Source of the DNA: Campylobacterota bacterium
GTDB taxonomy: Bacteria; Babelota; Babeliae; Babelales; RVW-14
DNA length: 64,000 nucleotides
Reading direction: 5' to 3'
Assembly: GCA_020633995.1 (NCBI GenBank)
Contig: JACKCO010000003.1
Location: forward strand, 186,001-250,000
Shown: one piece after another, positions 54,725 through 62,992 of the stretch
How the letters are laid out: each line of letters begins with the position of its first letter
How positions within the stretch are numbered: position 1 is the stretch's first letter
The notes under the pieces: model-generated
Told to the model about the DNA's origin: nothing
The model's database searches: none
What the model saw: the letters and a program-made list of their open reading frames with translations, nothing else
Translations under genes and position numbers: made by a program

Positions 54725-56395
54725 ATGAGAAAAATAATGCTACTGGCAAGTATCATAACACTGTTTTTTGCCTGTCCACTACAGGCAACAGAAAAAGATC
54801 ATAATGATCCCAACACAGAAGAGCTCCAAAAAATAGAGTTGTGGAAAAAACTTCAAGTGGCACTACAACCATCAGTCCAACACTCCCCAACAGCTCTTGG
54901 CAAGTTAACCGATCGAGGCACCAAGCAACTGGACTACCTAACGCTTGCAGTGCTCCTGGCAAGCGCACACACAAAACCAGACGGTCAAATAATGAGTATG
55001 CTGGATGTTGTAGGACAAAACTTAATCGACAAACGCTTTCTACCCAGCCTTGTGGTTAACAATCCTTGGCTTGCGGCAAAAGAAATTCAACGCTATTTCT
55101 TACACACTGATTTTGGCCAAAACAAACCTACATGCGTAGCACAAAAATCAAAAGAGGATATTTTTACCGGCATACTGAGAGAAGTTTTTGCGTCAGTATC
55201 ATGTACAAAATACACCAATACCTATAATCGCTACATCAATCCAAAAGTTTGCTTCACCCCAGACGGGCAATATCTGGCTATGAAATACAGCGTTCAACAA
55301 TATGACCCAACAACAAATAAGAGTTTTCAAGAACGCGTAAGGTTTGTCATAGTCGAAACCAAAGAAGAAAACGAACATCCATTTATCCCCGTCAATGTTG
55401 CCAAGGACGTGTGCAATCTAAAAATAGCAAGCCTAACCTACGATGGACAATATTTAGTTTTCACCAATAAAAATGAAATACTTTTTTACAGCACAGAAAA
55501 CTTATCAATCTGGCGAAGATTGGATATTGATAAATTTAATTGGAGTAAAAAACATACCTTCGAAAACGAAATTACCCACGTTATCCATGACCCAAAGAGC
55601 AAAAAGATCATTATCGCCTCAGGTGATAATGATATCACTATCATGACCACCCAGCATCCACCACTCACGCAGACAGGTGGCGTAATCTCTGCAATAAGAC
55701 TTTTTGACGTCGCATCATTTACTGCTGATGGCCGAATCCGTCATGACCAAATTTATTTGGGTGGGGATGGGCAGAGCGTTCTAACTCAATGCAGTAACCG
55801 CGATCTAAAAAAACTCGACTTCGGCGGGGAGCCTGAATATGCAATTGGACCAGTCTCATATTTCCCTGGGGAACCGGGACACTCAGAACCCAAAAGCTTT
55901 AACATACAACCACTACACTTCACTTTGATTGAGCAAGGCAACAAAAGGCACATTTACAATCTCGCTGGACAATTAATTGCAACGGCTGATACCCCACCAG
56001 GAGAGTACACGCTGACACAAATTGCATCTGAACTCTATGGCCGCTGTTTTCTCGTACATTACGGTGATGATATCACCCCAGCATCGTTGTACAACCAAGA
56101 CGGTCAAAAACTTTCAAAGCTTCAACATAACGGCTGCCTAAGAGATATTGCCTTTAGCCCATGCTGCACCTACATTTTAACCGTAAGCAACAAAAACACC
56201 GTGTATCTGTGGACATGGTATGGGGATCTTATTCGAACCTGGCAACTTGATAAAGAAGAGGCGGCTCTAGCCGTAGCAATTAGCCCTACCAATGAGCACT
56301 TTGCTGTTATCACGGAACGCTCTGTCATCTTTTACCCATTCATTGGCAAACTGCGCCCAACCATACAAAACTACTTCAACGCCATAAAAAAATAG
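54725..56395 (+). CDS. exported WD40-family protein, 556 aa
   Basis: The last gene of the WD40 run. An in-frame TTG 75 bp upstream is possible, but this ATG has AGGGAG before it and opens the signal peptide (RKIMLLASIITLFFACPLQA). An N-terminal helical region is followed by weakly conserved blades: FTPDGQYLAMKYS, LTYDGQYLVFTNKNEILFYS, FSPCCTYILTVSNKNTVYLWT, ISPTNEHFAVITERSVIFY. The tail PTIQNYFNAIKK is short, lacking the LDELIDLL helix. An initiator tRNA follows. Confidence 0.8.
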   Translation: MRKIMLLASIITLFFACPLQATEKDHNDPNTEELQKIELWKKLQVALQPSVQHSPTALGKLTDRGTKQLDYLTLAVLLASAHTKPDGQIMSMLDVVGQNLIDKRFLPSLVVNNPWLAAKEIQRYFLHTDFGQNKPTCVAQKSKEDIFTGILREVFASVSCTKYTNTYNRYINPKVCFTPDGQYLAMKYSVQQYDPTTNKSFQERVRFVIVETKEENEHPFIPVNVAKDVCNLKIASLTYDGQYLVFTNKNEILFYSTENLSIWRRLDIDKFNWSKKHTFENEITHVIHDPKSKKIIIASGDNDITIMTTQHPPLTQTGGVISAIRLFDVASFTADGRIRHDQIYLGGDGQSVLTQCSNRDLKKLDFGGEPEYAIGPVSYFPGEPGHSEPKSFNIQPLHFTLIEQGNKRHIYNLAGQLIATADTPPGEYTLTQIASELYGRCFLVHYGDDITPASLYNQDGQKLSKLQHNGCLRDIAFSPCCTYILTVSNKNTVYLWTWYGDLIRTWQLDKEEAALAVAISPTNEHFAVITERSVIFYPFIGKLRPTIQNYFNAIKK

Positions 56396-56416
56396 CATGT
56401 AAGCTGAGAAATATAT

Positions 56417-56444
56417 TTGACAATCATGTACTTTACTCTATACT
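56417..56444 (+). promoter_or_regulatory. strong promoter for initiator tRNA
   Basis: Consensus TTGACA and TATACT are separated by 16 bp, 72 bp before the tRNA. This is the best sigma-70-type match I found in the window. Confidence 0.7.
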
Positions 56445-56515
56445 TATGATTACAAGTTGACAGGTAGAAAAAAATAAATAACTTTTCAATTTGTAAAAAA
56501 ATATTCAGAAGTAGA

Positions 56516-56592
<77 letters not shown>

Positions 56593-56604
56593 AATTTCTC
56601 TGCT

Positions 56605-57348
56605 CTAAATTTCTAGATTTTTCACTACACTATTTTCGATATCTGCAACTGACTTGAGGTCATCAAGATTAGTTGAGCGTTCAACGCTCAAATTTCCTAT
56701 TTTCAGCCTGTCAAGCACATGTGCCGCTGCATGCAATCCTAGCTGCTGAGCGATATCATCAACGAGTGCCCGGATATAGGTGCCTTTCGAAACCCGAGCG
56801 ACAAGCTCAAAATATGAGTCTTTTACGCTCAACAATTTCACTTCGTAAAGCATAACTACGCGTGCTTTTTGGTAGGCAATGTTGCCTAATTCTTCCTGCG
56901 ACATTTTTTGACCGCGCGCAAGCTCGTGCATGCGTTGCCCCTGATATTTCATGGCTGAATAAACGGGCGGTACCTGCTTGTATTGCTGCCCCAACTGATC
57001 AATTGCTTGTTGCAACTGCTGCGCCGTCACATATGAACAATCCTTGTCTTCAAGTACTACACCCTCACAATCAAGCGTTGTGGTTAGCTGACCAAGTTTT
57101 GCCCTTACCTGATACGTCTTATCTTTGCCACTCAGCAATTCAAGTTGCTTAGTAAACGATCTGCCTATGGCTATAATCATCAACCCCGAAGCAAACGGAT
57201 CGAGCGTACCCGCGTGGCCAATCCTTACCTTTTTGCCAAGTTCTGGCCGAACAAGTTTTTTTATCTTTCTGATGCAATCGTACGATGTACAGCCTACCGG
57301 TTTGTTGACGGGCAAAAAACCAGTGAGTTTTTCATTTTCATTTGTCAT
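56605..57348 (-). CDS. truB: tRNA pseudouridine-55 synthase
   Basis: TruB converts U55 in the T-loop of most tRNAs to pseudouridine. The 247-aa protein starts with FLPVNKPVGCTSYD and has the catalytic aspartate D50 in GHAGTLDPFASG, then QVPPVYSAMKYQGQRMHELAR and YIRALVDDIAQQLG. I chose the internal ATG that matches the family start; 19 upstream codons in frame are discarded. It ends 12 bp from the initiator tRNA gene on the opposite strand. No Shine-Dalgarno is strong. Confidence 0.93.
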   Translation of the reverse strand: MTNENEKLTGFLPVNKPVGCTSYDCIRKIKKLVRPELGKKVRIGHAGTLDPFASGLMIIAIGRSFTKQLELLSGKDKTYQVRAKLGQLTTTLDCEGVVLEDKDCSYVTAQQLQQAIDQLGQQYKQVPPVYSAMKYQGQRMHELARGQKMSQEELGNIAYQKARVVMLYEVKLLSVKDSYFELVARVSKGTYIRALVDDIAQQLGLHAAAHVLDRLKIGNLSVERSTNLDDLKSVADIENSVVKNLEI

Positions 57349-57429
57349 AAGAGTCACTAGACTGAGAAATATACAATAAGTAATTGAAGTTATTTTTATG
57401 CCCACTTTAAGATAAAGAAAATAGGAAAA

Positions 57430-58242
57430 ATGAAAACCAGGATGTTACTTCCACTGCTTTTTTTATTTTTTTCACCCTTATGGCTTAACGCCCATCGCCC
57501 AACATTTGCTCGTTACCCTCAAACTATTTGGGACAAAGGAATTAAACAAAAATGCCAAACCTTACATATCCAACAACGAGACCGCAGCACGTCCATCCTC
57601 GCCTATGAAACTTGGTATGGCATAAACGAATCTACAACACTGCTGCTTGTTGCTCCACTCGTTTTTGATCGTAGGCATGGCCATGGGCATAACTCGAACT
57701 TAGGCAACATTCGCACACTCATTAAACACCGCTTCTACAAAAAAGACTGGAAGGGGCACAGTGTTCAAGCCTCATTGCTTGGCGGGTTTATTTTACCTAC
57801 CAACACAGAACGTAATGCAACGCGCCCATTTTTTCGTACCGGTGGCTTCAACCTCATTGCGACGGGAGTTTACGAATCGCCTCACTGGTATTTTTATTCG
57901 ACACTTGAAGCTGATCTCTATTCACAAAAAAGTCAGGCTAAACAGAGCAATCTTGCTGACTGGAGCTTGGTCGTTTTTTATCGCCCAGTTCCTGTACAAT
58001 TTGATCAACCCGACTGGGCCGTTGCCTGGGAAACCAATGTAATTGTGCAAGACAAGGAGCGCTCTAAACAAGAAAAAATAATCAACACTGGTGGCTATGT
58101 ACTATTTGCAGGTCCAACGTTTGGTATGGCGTATGAAAATATTTTTTTAAAAGGTGGCATGCAGGTACCACTTGTGCAAAGCTGGAATAGCAAGTCAAAT
58201 TTTGATTTTCGTCTTGCACTGGTTGCAGCTATCGATTTTTAA
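57430..58242 (+). CDS. exported beta-rich envelope protein, 270 aa
   Basis: The signal peptide (LLPLLFLFFSPLWLNA) is followed by a protein with alternating hydrophobic and aromatic residues, LLVAPLVF, HSVQASLLGGFILPTN, WYFYSTLEADLYS, and a terminal phenylalanine (VAAIDF). These are traits of outer-membrane beta-barrels. A histidine-rich HGHGHNSN near residue 80 could bind metal. The gene ends 12 bp before a small exported heavy-metal-associated protein, suggesting a shared metal-related role. Specific transport is not established. Confidence 0.7.
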   Translation: MKTRMLLPLLFLFFSPLWLNAHRPTFARYPQTIWDKGIKQKCQTLHIQQRDRSTSILAYETWYGINESTTLLLVAPLVFDRRHGHGHNSNLGNIRTLIKHRFYKKDWKGHSVQASLLGGFILPTNTERNATRPFFRTGGFNLIATGVYESPHWYFYSTLEADLYSQKSQAKQSNLADWSLVVFYRPVPVQFDQPDWAVAWETNVIVQDKERSKQEKIINTGGYVLFAGPTFGMAYENIFLKGGMQVPLVQSWNSKSNFDFRLALVAAIDF

Positions 58243-58254
58243 GGAGACCAAATA

Positions 58255-58566
58255 ATGAAAAAACTGTATGTCCTTTTTTCTTTACTCCTACTCTCAAATT
58301 TCCCACTTCACGGAGTCATCAGAAAAATGACCATGCGTGTTGATGGTATGACCTGTTCGCTGTGTGCTCAAGGACTAAAGAGTAAACTAAAAAAACTCAC
58401 ATTCCTTAAAAAGATCGAAAAAATTAACGTGAAAGATGGAATTGTCACCATCACACTCAAAAAGAAAAACGAATTAACACGAGATGAACTGAGCAAGCAA
58501 ATGCGTACTCTTGTCCAAAAAGCCGGATTTACTTTTGTAGATATTACTGAAATTGAGGAAAAATAA
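58255..58566 (+). CDS. small exported heavy-metal-associated (HMA) domain protein
   Basis: The 103-aa protein has a signal peptide (YVLFSLLLLSNFPLHG) and one HMA ferredoxin-like domain with VDGMTCSLCAQGLK; the CxxC binds a soft metal ion such as Cu+, Hg2+ or Zn2+. In layout it resembles periplasmic MerP. AAGGAG precedes the ATG. The immediately upstream envelope protein is probably its partner; no mer or cop ATPase gene is seen. Confidence 0.88.
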   Translation: MKKLYVLFSLLLLSNFPLHGVIRKMTMRVDGMTCSLCAQGLKSKLKKLTFLKKIEKINVKDGIVTITLKKKNELTRDELSKQMRTLVQKAGFTFVDITEIEEK

Positions 58567-58700
58567 TTTGGGTGTTAGCCTGAATCCTACGAAACATAAA
58601 TCACACGGTCAGTCATATTCATATATGGGACGGCGCCGTTGCCAGGATTGATTGGAGCTGTTACTTAGATACAGCCTGGACTTTTATCACTTTCAATATC

Positions 58701-59288
58701 TCACTTCTCATAGAAGCATCCATCATTAAAGTGATACCCCATATGCTTACCATCAACGACCCCCTCTAGGCATAATGCACCCTTGGGAAAAACAAGATTT
58801 GTTAACACTCGATCCACATTTATCTCTCTAAGCTTTATTCCTCTCATAGAAGAATATATGGCAATAACATATGCTCTCCCATTCTGTTGATCATCACGAC
58901 AACCAACAATAGCAATACCATGCTTACACTCACTAATAACGGCATCAAGTATCGTACAATCAGTCCTAAAAAAATTCATAGGGTTTTCTCTTTCCTTGTT
59001 GGAATCTAAACAAAACAAACAAATTTTATGATCTCCTACCGCAAGTAACATCGTCTCGTCGCTGCTAAGCTTAAAAAAGTTCACATCTTCTTCTTCATCA
59101 AAATAATGCTCGTACTTTTTTTCAGTCTTACTATCTTCATTGCGATAAGTAATCTTCACTTCCCTATTGCAATACTCAACATGAGAGCTTGCAACATTTT
59201 TTAGGCGGGTCTCGCTACCGAAACTACTGCCAACAAAAACGAGCGCATACACCAACAAAACAGGCATCAAATACTTTGTTTTCTTCAT
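58701..59288 (-). CDS. exported protein, possibly a partial beta-propeller, 195 aa
   Basis: AGGAGAAAG precedes the start and the signal peptide is YLMPVLLVYALVFVGSSFG. The body holds a few WD40-like strands (FFKLSSDETMLLAVGDHK, ICLFCLD, AVISECKHGIAIVGCRDD), enough for about three blades at most, so this may be a short or truncated relative of the WD40 proteins. No similar intact neighbour is next to it. Function unknown. Confidence 0.62.
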   Translation of the reverse strand: MKKTKYLMPVLLVYALVFVGSSFGSETRLKNVASSHVEYCNREVKITYRNEDSKTEKKYEHYFDEEEDVNFFKLSSDETMLLAVGDHKICLFCLDSNKERENPMNFFRTDCTILDAVISECKHGIAIVGCRDDQQNGRAYVIAIYSSMRGIKLREINVDRVLTNLVFPKGALCLEGVVDGKHMGYHFNDGCFYEK

Positions 59289-59487
59289 AACTTGCTTTCT
59301 CCATTAGCAAAACAACGCTTCCATAAAAAAACAGATCGTTTGTTTATAACTTTTTTTAAAGAAAATACAAGTGGTTAAGGACAAGCATAAACATGCGCAA
59401 GAAAGCCCGCACTCTAGACAAAGAGAGGCAAAATTTGGTACAAATTAACTCTCGAAATTTTTCTAACCTGTTATCACTTGGGGATCG

Positions 59488-60837
59488 ATGAATAAAAAAA
59501 GAAACGTTATCACACTGAGCATCATTCTTTTAATAACAATTTTCAGCACCGAACTTAAATCCGCCGAAGGCCCATATATCTGCAGGATTGTCAGCAGCCA
59601 AACGGAACAAATCTGTTTTGACAGTGCCCTCATTAGTGATATTTGGTCACTAATGCAGGAGTTTAATAAGGACAAGGCAGAAAGATTAAAACCCCTAACC
59701 TTTTTTTTTAGTAAGATAGTGCCTTGCCAAAAATTTTTAGAAAACTTTGGCAGTAACACCTTCGTAGACAAAAACAACAACCTTACAATGCATAGGCCTC
59801 TTGACTTCCCATTCAGTTCTCGAGAAGAGCTCTCCAAGGATCTACAAAATGATTTGAAGAGTATTCCCCACAACGAAACCCTACCAATAGAAGACAAAAT
59901 CTACTTTTTTAAAAAAATGGTACCATTTATAATCTCCCATAATCTAATTTCACACGAACAAATTCACGACGCTATCTTTTCACTCTTTAACTCCCTAAAA
60001 ATCGGAAATACTTTAGCTAAAACAATTGTTGATTTTGTTTGCTCCGGAGTATGTTCTATTTTTTACATCATTCAAAACGATAACCAAGTTGCAAGAATTT
60101 ATGACCTTCTATCATCAAATAAATCAGATGAGTCAGAGGAAATAGAAGAGCATGCACGTGGTTCTCTCTATGGCATGCTATGGACTTTGAACAGCCATCT
60201 TCGCTTGCCTCTTTTTCTACGCATACCACCACCCTGCTTGACGCAAGAAGGCACAACTCTTTTCATGCAAGGGTACATCTATTCGGTTCAAAGGGCAGGA
60301 TACCCTTCTTCTGTTTTTGCAAACCTTGCACAAGCTCAACACGTAATAAACCGCTGTGATGAGTTACGTACAATACTGCAAGCAGGCAATCTATCTGAAA
60401 AACTATTGAGCAGCGCCATCAAAGAAGGAGTCAACATCAACATGTTCGATAGCCACGGCATGACGTTACTTCACTACGCAGCTCAAGGCGGCCATCTTAA
60501 AGCAATCAAATTACTCCTTAAATATGGAGCCAACGTCGATGCAGTAACAGTTTGGCATAGAATGACACCACTACACCTTGCAGCTAAAACAAAGTACCTC
60601 TATTCTGCGCAACTACTTGTAGCAAATGGAGCTAGCGTCAATGCTAAAATGCATTTTGGTACCACACCTTTGCACGAAGCAGCACAGGAAGGCAACATCG
60701 CTATGATTTTATTTTTACTCACATCAGGAGCCAACAAAAACTCTTTAACTCGATACCGACAAACGCCACTTATGCTTGCTCAAAAAAGTCCAGACACAAC
60801 TCATGCGGTTATCAATATTTTGTTAAATGCTGGCTAA
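59488..60837 (+). CDS. exported ankyrin-repeat protein, 449 aa
   Basis: A signal peptide (VITLSIILLITIFSTELKSA) is followed by about 280 residues without a recognised domain, predicted helical and unlike the N-module. Four C-terminal ankyrin repeats occupy about 310-445: TLLHYAAQGGHLKAIKLLL, KYGANVDAVT, TPLHLAAKTKYLYSAQLLV, TPLHEAAQEGNIAMILFLL. The pattern, a unique N-region plus C-terminal repeats, is typical of ankyrin effectors. TTGGGG is the only likely ribosome site. Confidence 0.84.
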   Translation: MNKKRNVITLSIILLITIFSTELKSAEGPYICRIVSSQTEQICFDSALISDIWSLMQEFNKDKAERLKPLTFFFSKIVPCQKFLENFGSNTFVDKNNNLTMHRPLDFPFSSREELSKDLQNDLKSIPHNETLPIEDKIYFFKKMVPFIISHNLISHEQIHDAIFSLFNSLKIGNTLAKTIVDFVCSGVCSIFYIIQNDNQVARIYDLLSSNKSDESEEIEEHARGSLYGMLWTLNSHLRLPLFLRIPPPCLTQEGTTLFMQGYIYSVQRAGYPSSVFANLAQAQHVINRCDELRTILQAGNLSEKLLSSAIKEGVNINMFDSHGMTLLHYAAQGGHLKAIKLLLKYGANVDAVTVWHRMTPLHLAAKTKYLYSAQLLVANGASVNAKMHFGTTPLHEAAQEGNIAMILFLLTSGANKNSLTRYRQTPLMLAQKSPDTTHAVINILLNAG

Positions 60838-60912
60838 CAATCAACCAAATATTTTTACTCATATATCGGTTTCTGCTGTCATTTTTCCCCATTTATCAAA
60901 TACATGCTACAC

Positions 60913-60940
60913 TTGAGACGTCTTATTTTTGATTAATAAT
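60913..60940 (+). promoter_or_regulatory. candidate promoter for the ABC-F gene
   Basis: TTGAGA and AATAAT with a 16-bp spacer lie 24 bp upstream of the start codon, giving a very short leader without a clear Shine-Dalgarno. Confidence 0.45.
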
Positions 60941-60963
60941 ATTTTAACCATGTGTAATGTACT

Positions 60964-62853
60964 ATGATTCTTGGCAATGATATCTGCCTTTCGTTCGGGA
61001 CCAGGGCACTTTTTGACAACCTTGCATTCTCATTTTCAAAAACTGATAAAATCGGTTTTGTTGGGCGTAATGGAGCGGGAAAATCAACACTGCTAAAAGT
61101 TATTGCCGGCAGGCAAGCTCTAGACAAAGGCGGCGTGAGCATTGAAAAAGATAAACATGTTGCCTACATGCCACAAGAAATGGTACTTGAATCAACAAAA
61201 TCAATTCTTGAAGAGACTTTTTCAGCATTTGAGCGGGTTTACAAACTTCAAAAAGAAATCGACTCAATTGAGCAACAACTTGGCGATGCAGACGAACATA
61301 TGCTCGAGCGATACGCACATTTGCAACATGAAATGGCTGACTACAATATTGCAGATCTTGAACAACAAGCAAAAAAAGTACTTCAAGGCCTTGGTTTTTC
61401 ACCCGATGGTTGGGACAAGCCTGTTAACCAACTCAGCGTTGGCTGGAAGATGCGCGTTGTACTCGCAAAGCTTTTACTACAAGACGCTGATTTTTATTTA
61501 TTTGACGAGCCCACTAACCACTTAGATATTTTTGCAAAAGACTGGTTCTTAGATTTTTTAAAACACGCACCATTTGGCTTTTTACTCGTCACACACGATC
61601 GCTATTGCCTTGACTATGTTTGCCAAGATATTTTTCACATCGATCGAGGCAAAGGCAAACTTTACCGCGGAAACTACAGCTCGTTTCTGGGGCAACAAGA
61701 GCATGAACAAGAACTGCTTGAAAAGGCTTACGCCACCCAACAAAAAGAAATTGCTCAAAAAAAGAGAACTGCTGAACGATTTCGCGCTAAAGCCACAAAA
61801 GCAAAAATGGCACAAGGCCTGCTGCGCTCAATTGAAAAGATGGAAATAATCGAGCTCGAGCAAAAACAAGGAACCATCAAGCTCAACTTTGGGCACATTC
61901 CACGTGCAGGCAAAACAGTACTCAAAGTTAAAGATGTCTCAAAGCGATTTGGCGACCAAACAGTTTTTAAAAACATTTCTTTTGATGTCGACCGTGGGCA
62001 AAAAGTTGCCCTTGTAGCAGCTAACGGTGTTGGAAAAACAACGCTGCTCAATGTTGTTACCGGCAAATATCCACTCGAGTATGGCTCATTTGAGTTTGGC
62101 TACAACGTAACGCATGCCTTGTTTGAGCAAGATCAAGACCTAGTACTCGACAAAAAAAAGACAATCCTTGAAGAGGCTGAAAGCGCCTGTCAAACATCAC
62201 AAGCTCACGCTCAAGTACGAACATTTCTCGGCACATTTTTATTTCCTGGAGATGATGTACACAAAAAAATTGGTGTCCTGAGTGGTGGTGAAAAAAATCG
62301 TGTGGCCATGGTTAAAGTTCTGCTACAACATGCAAATTTTCTTATTTTGGACGAGCCAACTAATCACCTTGATCTCCAGTCAAAAGAAATTTTGCTCACC
62401 GCTTTGCAACAATTTTCAGGAACCATTCTTTTTGTTTCTCACGACCGTACCTTTTTAAACGAGTTAGCAACGGTCATTGTTGAACTTACACCTACTAAAG
62501 CACTGACCTACCAAGGCAACTACGACTCGTTTTTACACCAAAAAGAAATGACCCAACCAAAAGCATCAACGTCAGAGAAAAAAGCAACTCCCAAGCAAAA
62601 AGAACACACACAACAAAAGAAGCAACAATCGAGTAAGCAAGCGTACGAACTTAATAAAAAAATTAACAACCTTGAGAGCAAAATTGATCGATACGAACAA
62701 GAGCTCAGCCAACTATATGAGCAACTCGGCCTTTACGACTACTCTTCAACTACCTACCAAGAAACCATGGAAAAAATAGAGGAGATAAAAAACCAACATA
62801 GCGACGCACTCACGCAGTGGGAGGCGCTACATGCCCAACTAGGCGACAAATAA
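60964..62853 (+). CDS. ABC-F family ATPase (ribosome-associated)
   Basis: This 629-aa cytoplasmic protein has two ABC domains and no membrane segment. Domain 1: Walker A GRNGAGKST, signature LSVGWKMRVVLAK, Walker B LFDEPTNHLD. Domain 2: AANGVGKTT, LSGGEKNRVAMVK, LILDEPTNHLD. The linker between them is lysine/arginine-rich, as expected for the P-site tRNA-interaction motif, and a C-terminal coiled coil (about 550-629) matches the Uup/YfmR type. ABC-F proteins act on stalled or initiating ribosomes or give antibiotic protection; this one is more likely a housekeeping Uup-like protein. I cannot assign the subfamily firmly. Confidence 0.92.
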   Translation: MILGNDICLSFGTRALFDNLAFSFSKTDKIGFVGRNGAGKSTLLKVIAGRQALDKGGVSIEKDKHVAYMPQEMVLESTKSILEETFSAFERVYKLQKEIDSIEQQLGDADEHMLERYAHLQHEMADYNIADLEQQAKKVLQGLGFSPDGWDKPVNQLSVGWKMRVVLAKLLLQDADFYLFDEPTNHLDIFAKDWFLDFLKHAPFGFLLVTHDRYCLDYVCQDIFHIDRGKGKLYRGNYSSFLGQQEHEQELLEKAYATQQKEIAQKKRTAERFRAKATKAKMAQGLLRSIEKMEIIELEQKQGTIKLNFGHIPRAGKTVLKVKDVSKRFGDQTVFKNISFDVDRGQKVALVAANGVGKTTLLNVVTGKYPLEYGSFEFGYNVTHALFEQDQDLVLDKKKTILEEAESACQTSQAHAQVRTFLGTFLFPGDDVHKKIGVLSGGEKNRVAMVKVLLQHANFLILDEPTNHLDLQSKEILLTALQQFSGTILFVSHDRTFLNELATVIVELTPTKALTYQGNYDSFLHQKEMTQPKASTSEKKATPKQKEHTQQKKQQSSKQAYELNKKINNLESKIDRYEQELSQLYEQLGLYDYSSTTYQETMEKIEEIKNQHSDALTQWEALHAQLGDK

Positions 62854-62914
62854 GAACAATTGAAAACCGTACATACCCTAAAAGACCTTAAACCGGCAGC
62901 TTTGGTCACAATGC

Positions 62915-62942
62915 TTGCTATAAAAAAGATTGTTATTATAAT
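62915..62942 (+). promoter_or_regulatory. candidate promoter for the last gene
   Basis: TTGCTA and a perfect TATAAT with a 16-bp spacer lie 51 bp before the start codon of the 62993 gene. Confidence 0.5.
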
Positions 62943-62992
62943 ACCACGTTACATGGAATTTTTTTATTTAACCCCCAAATGAAAGGTCTTTT

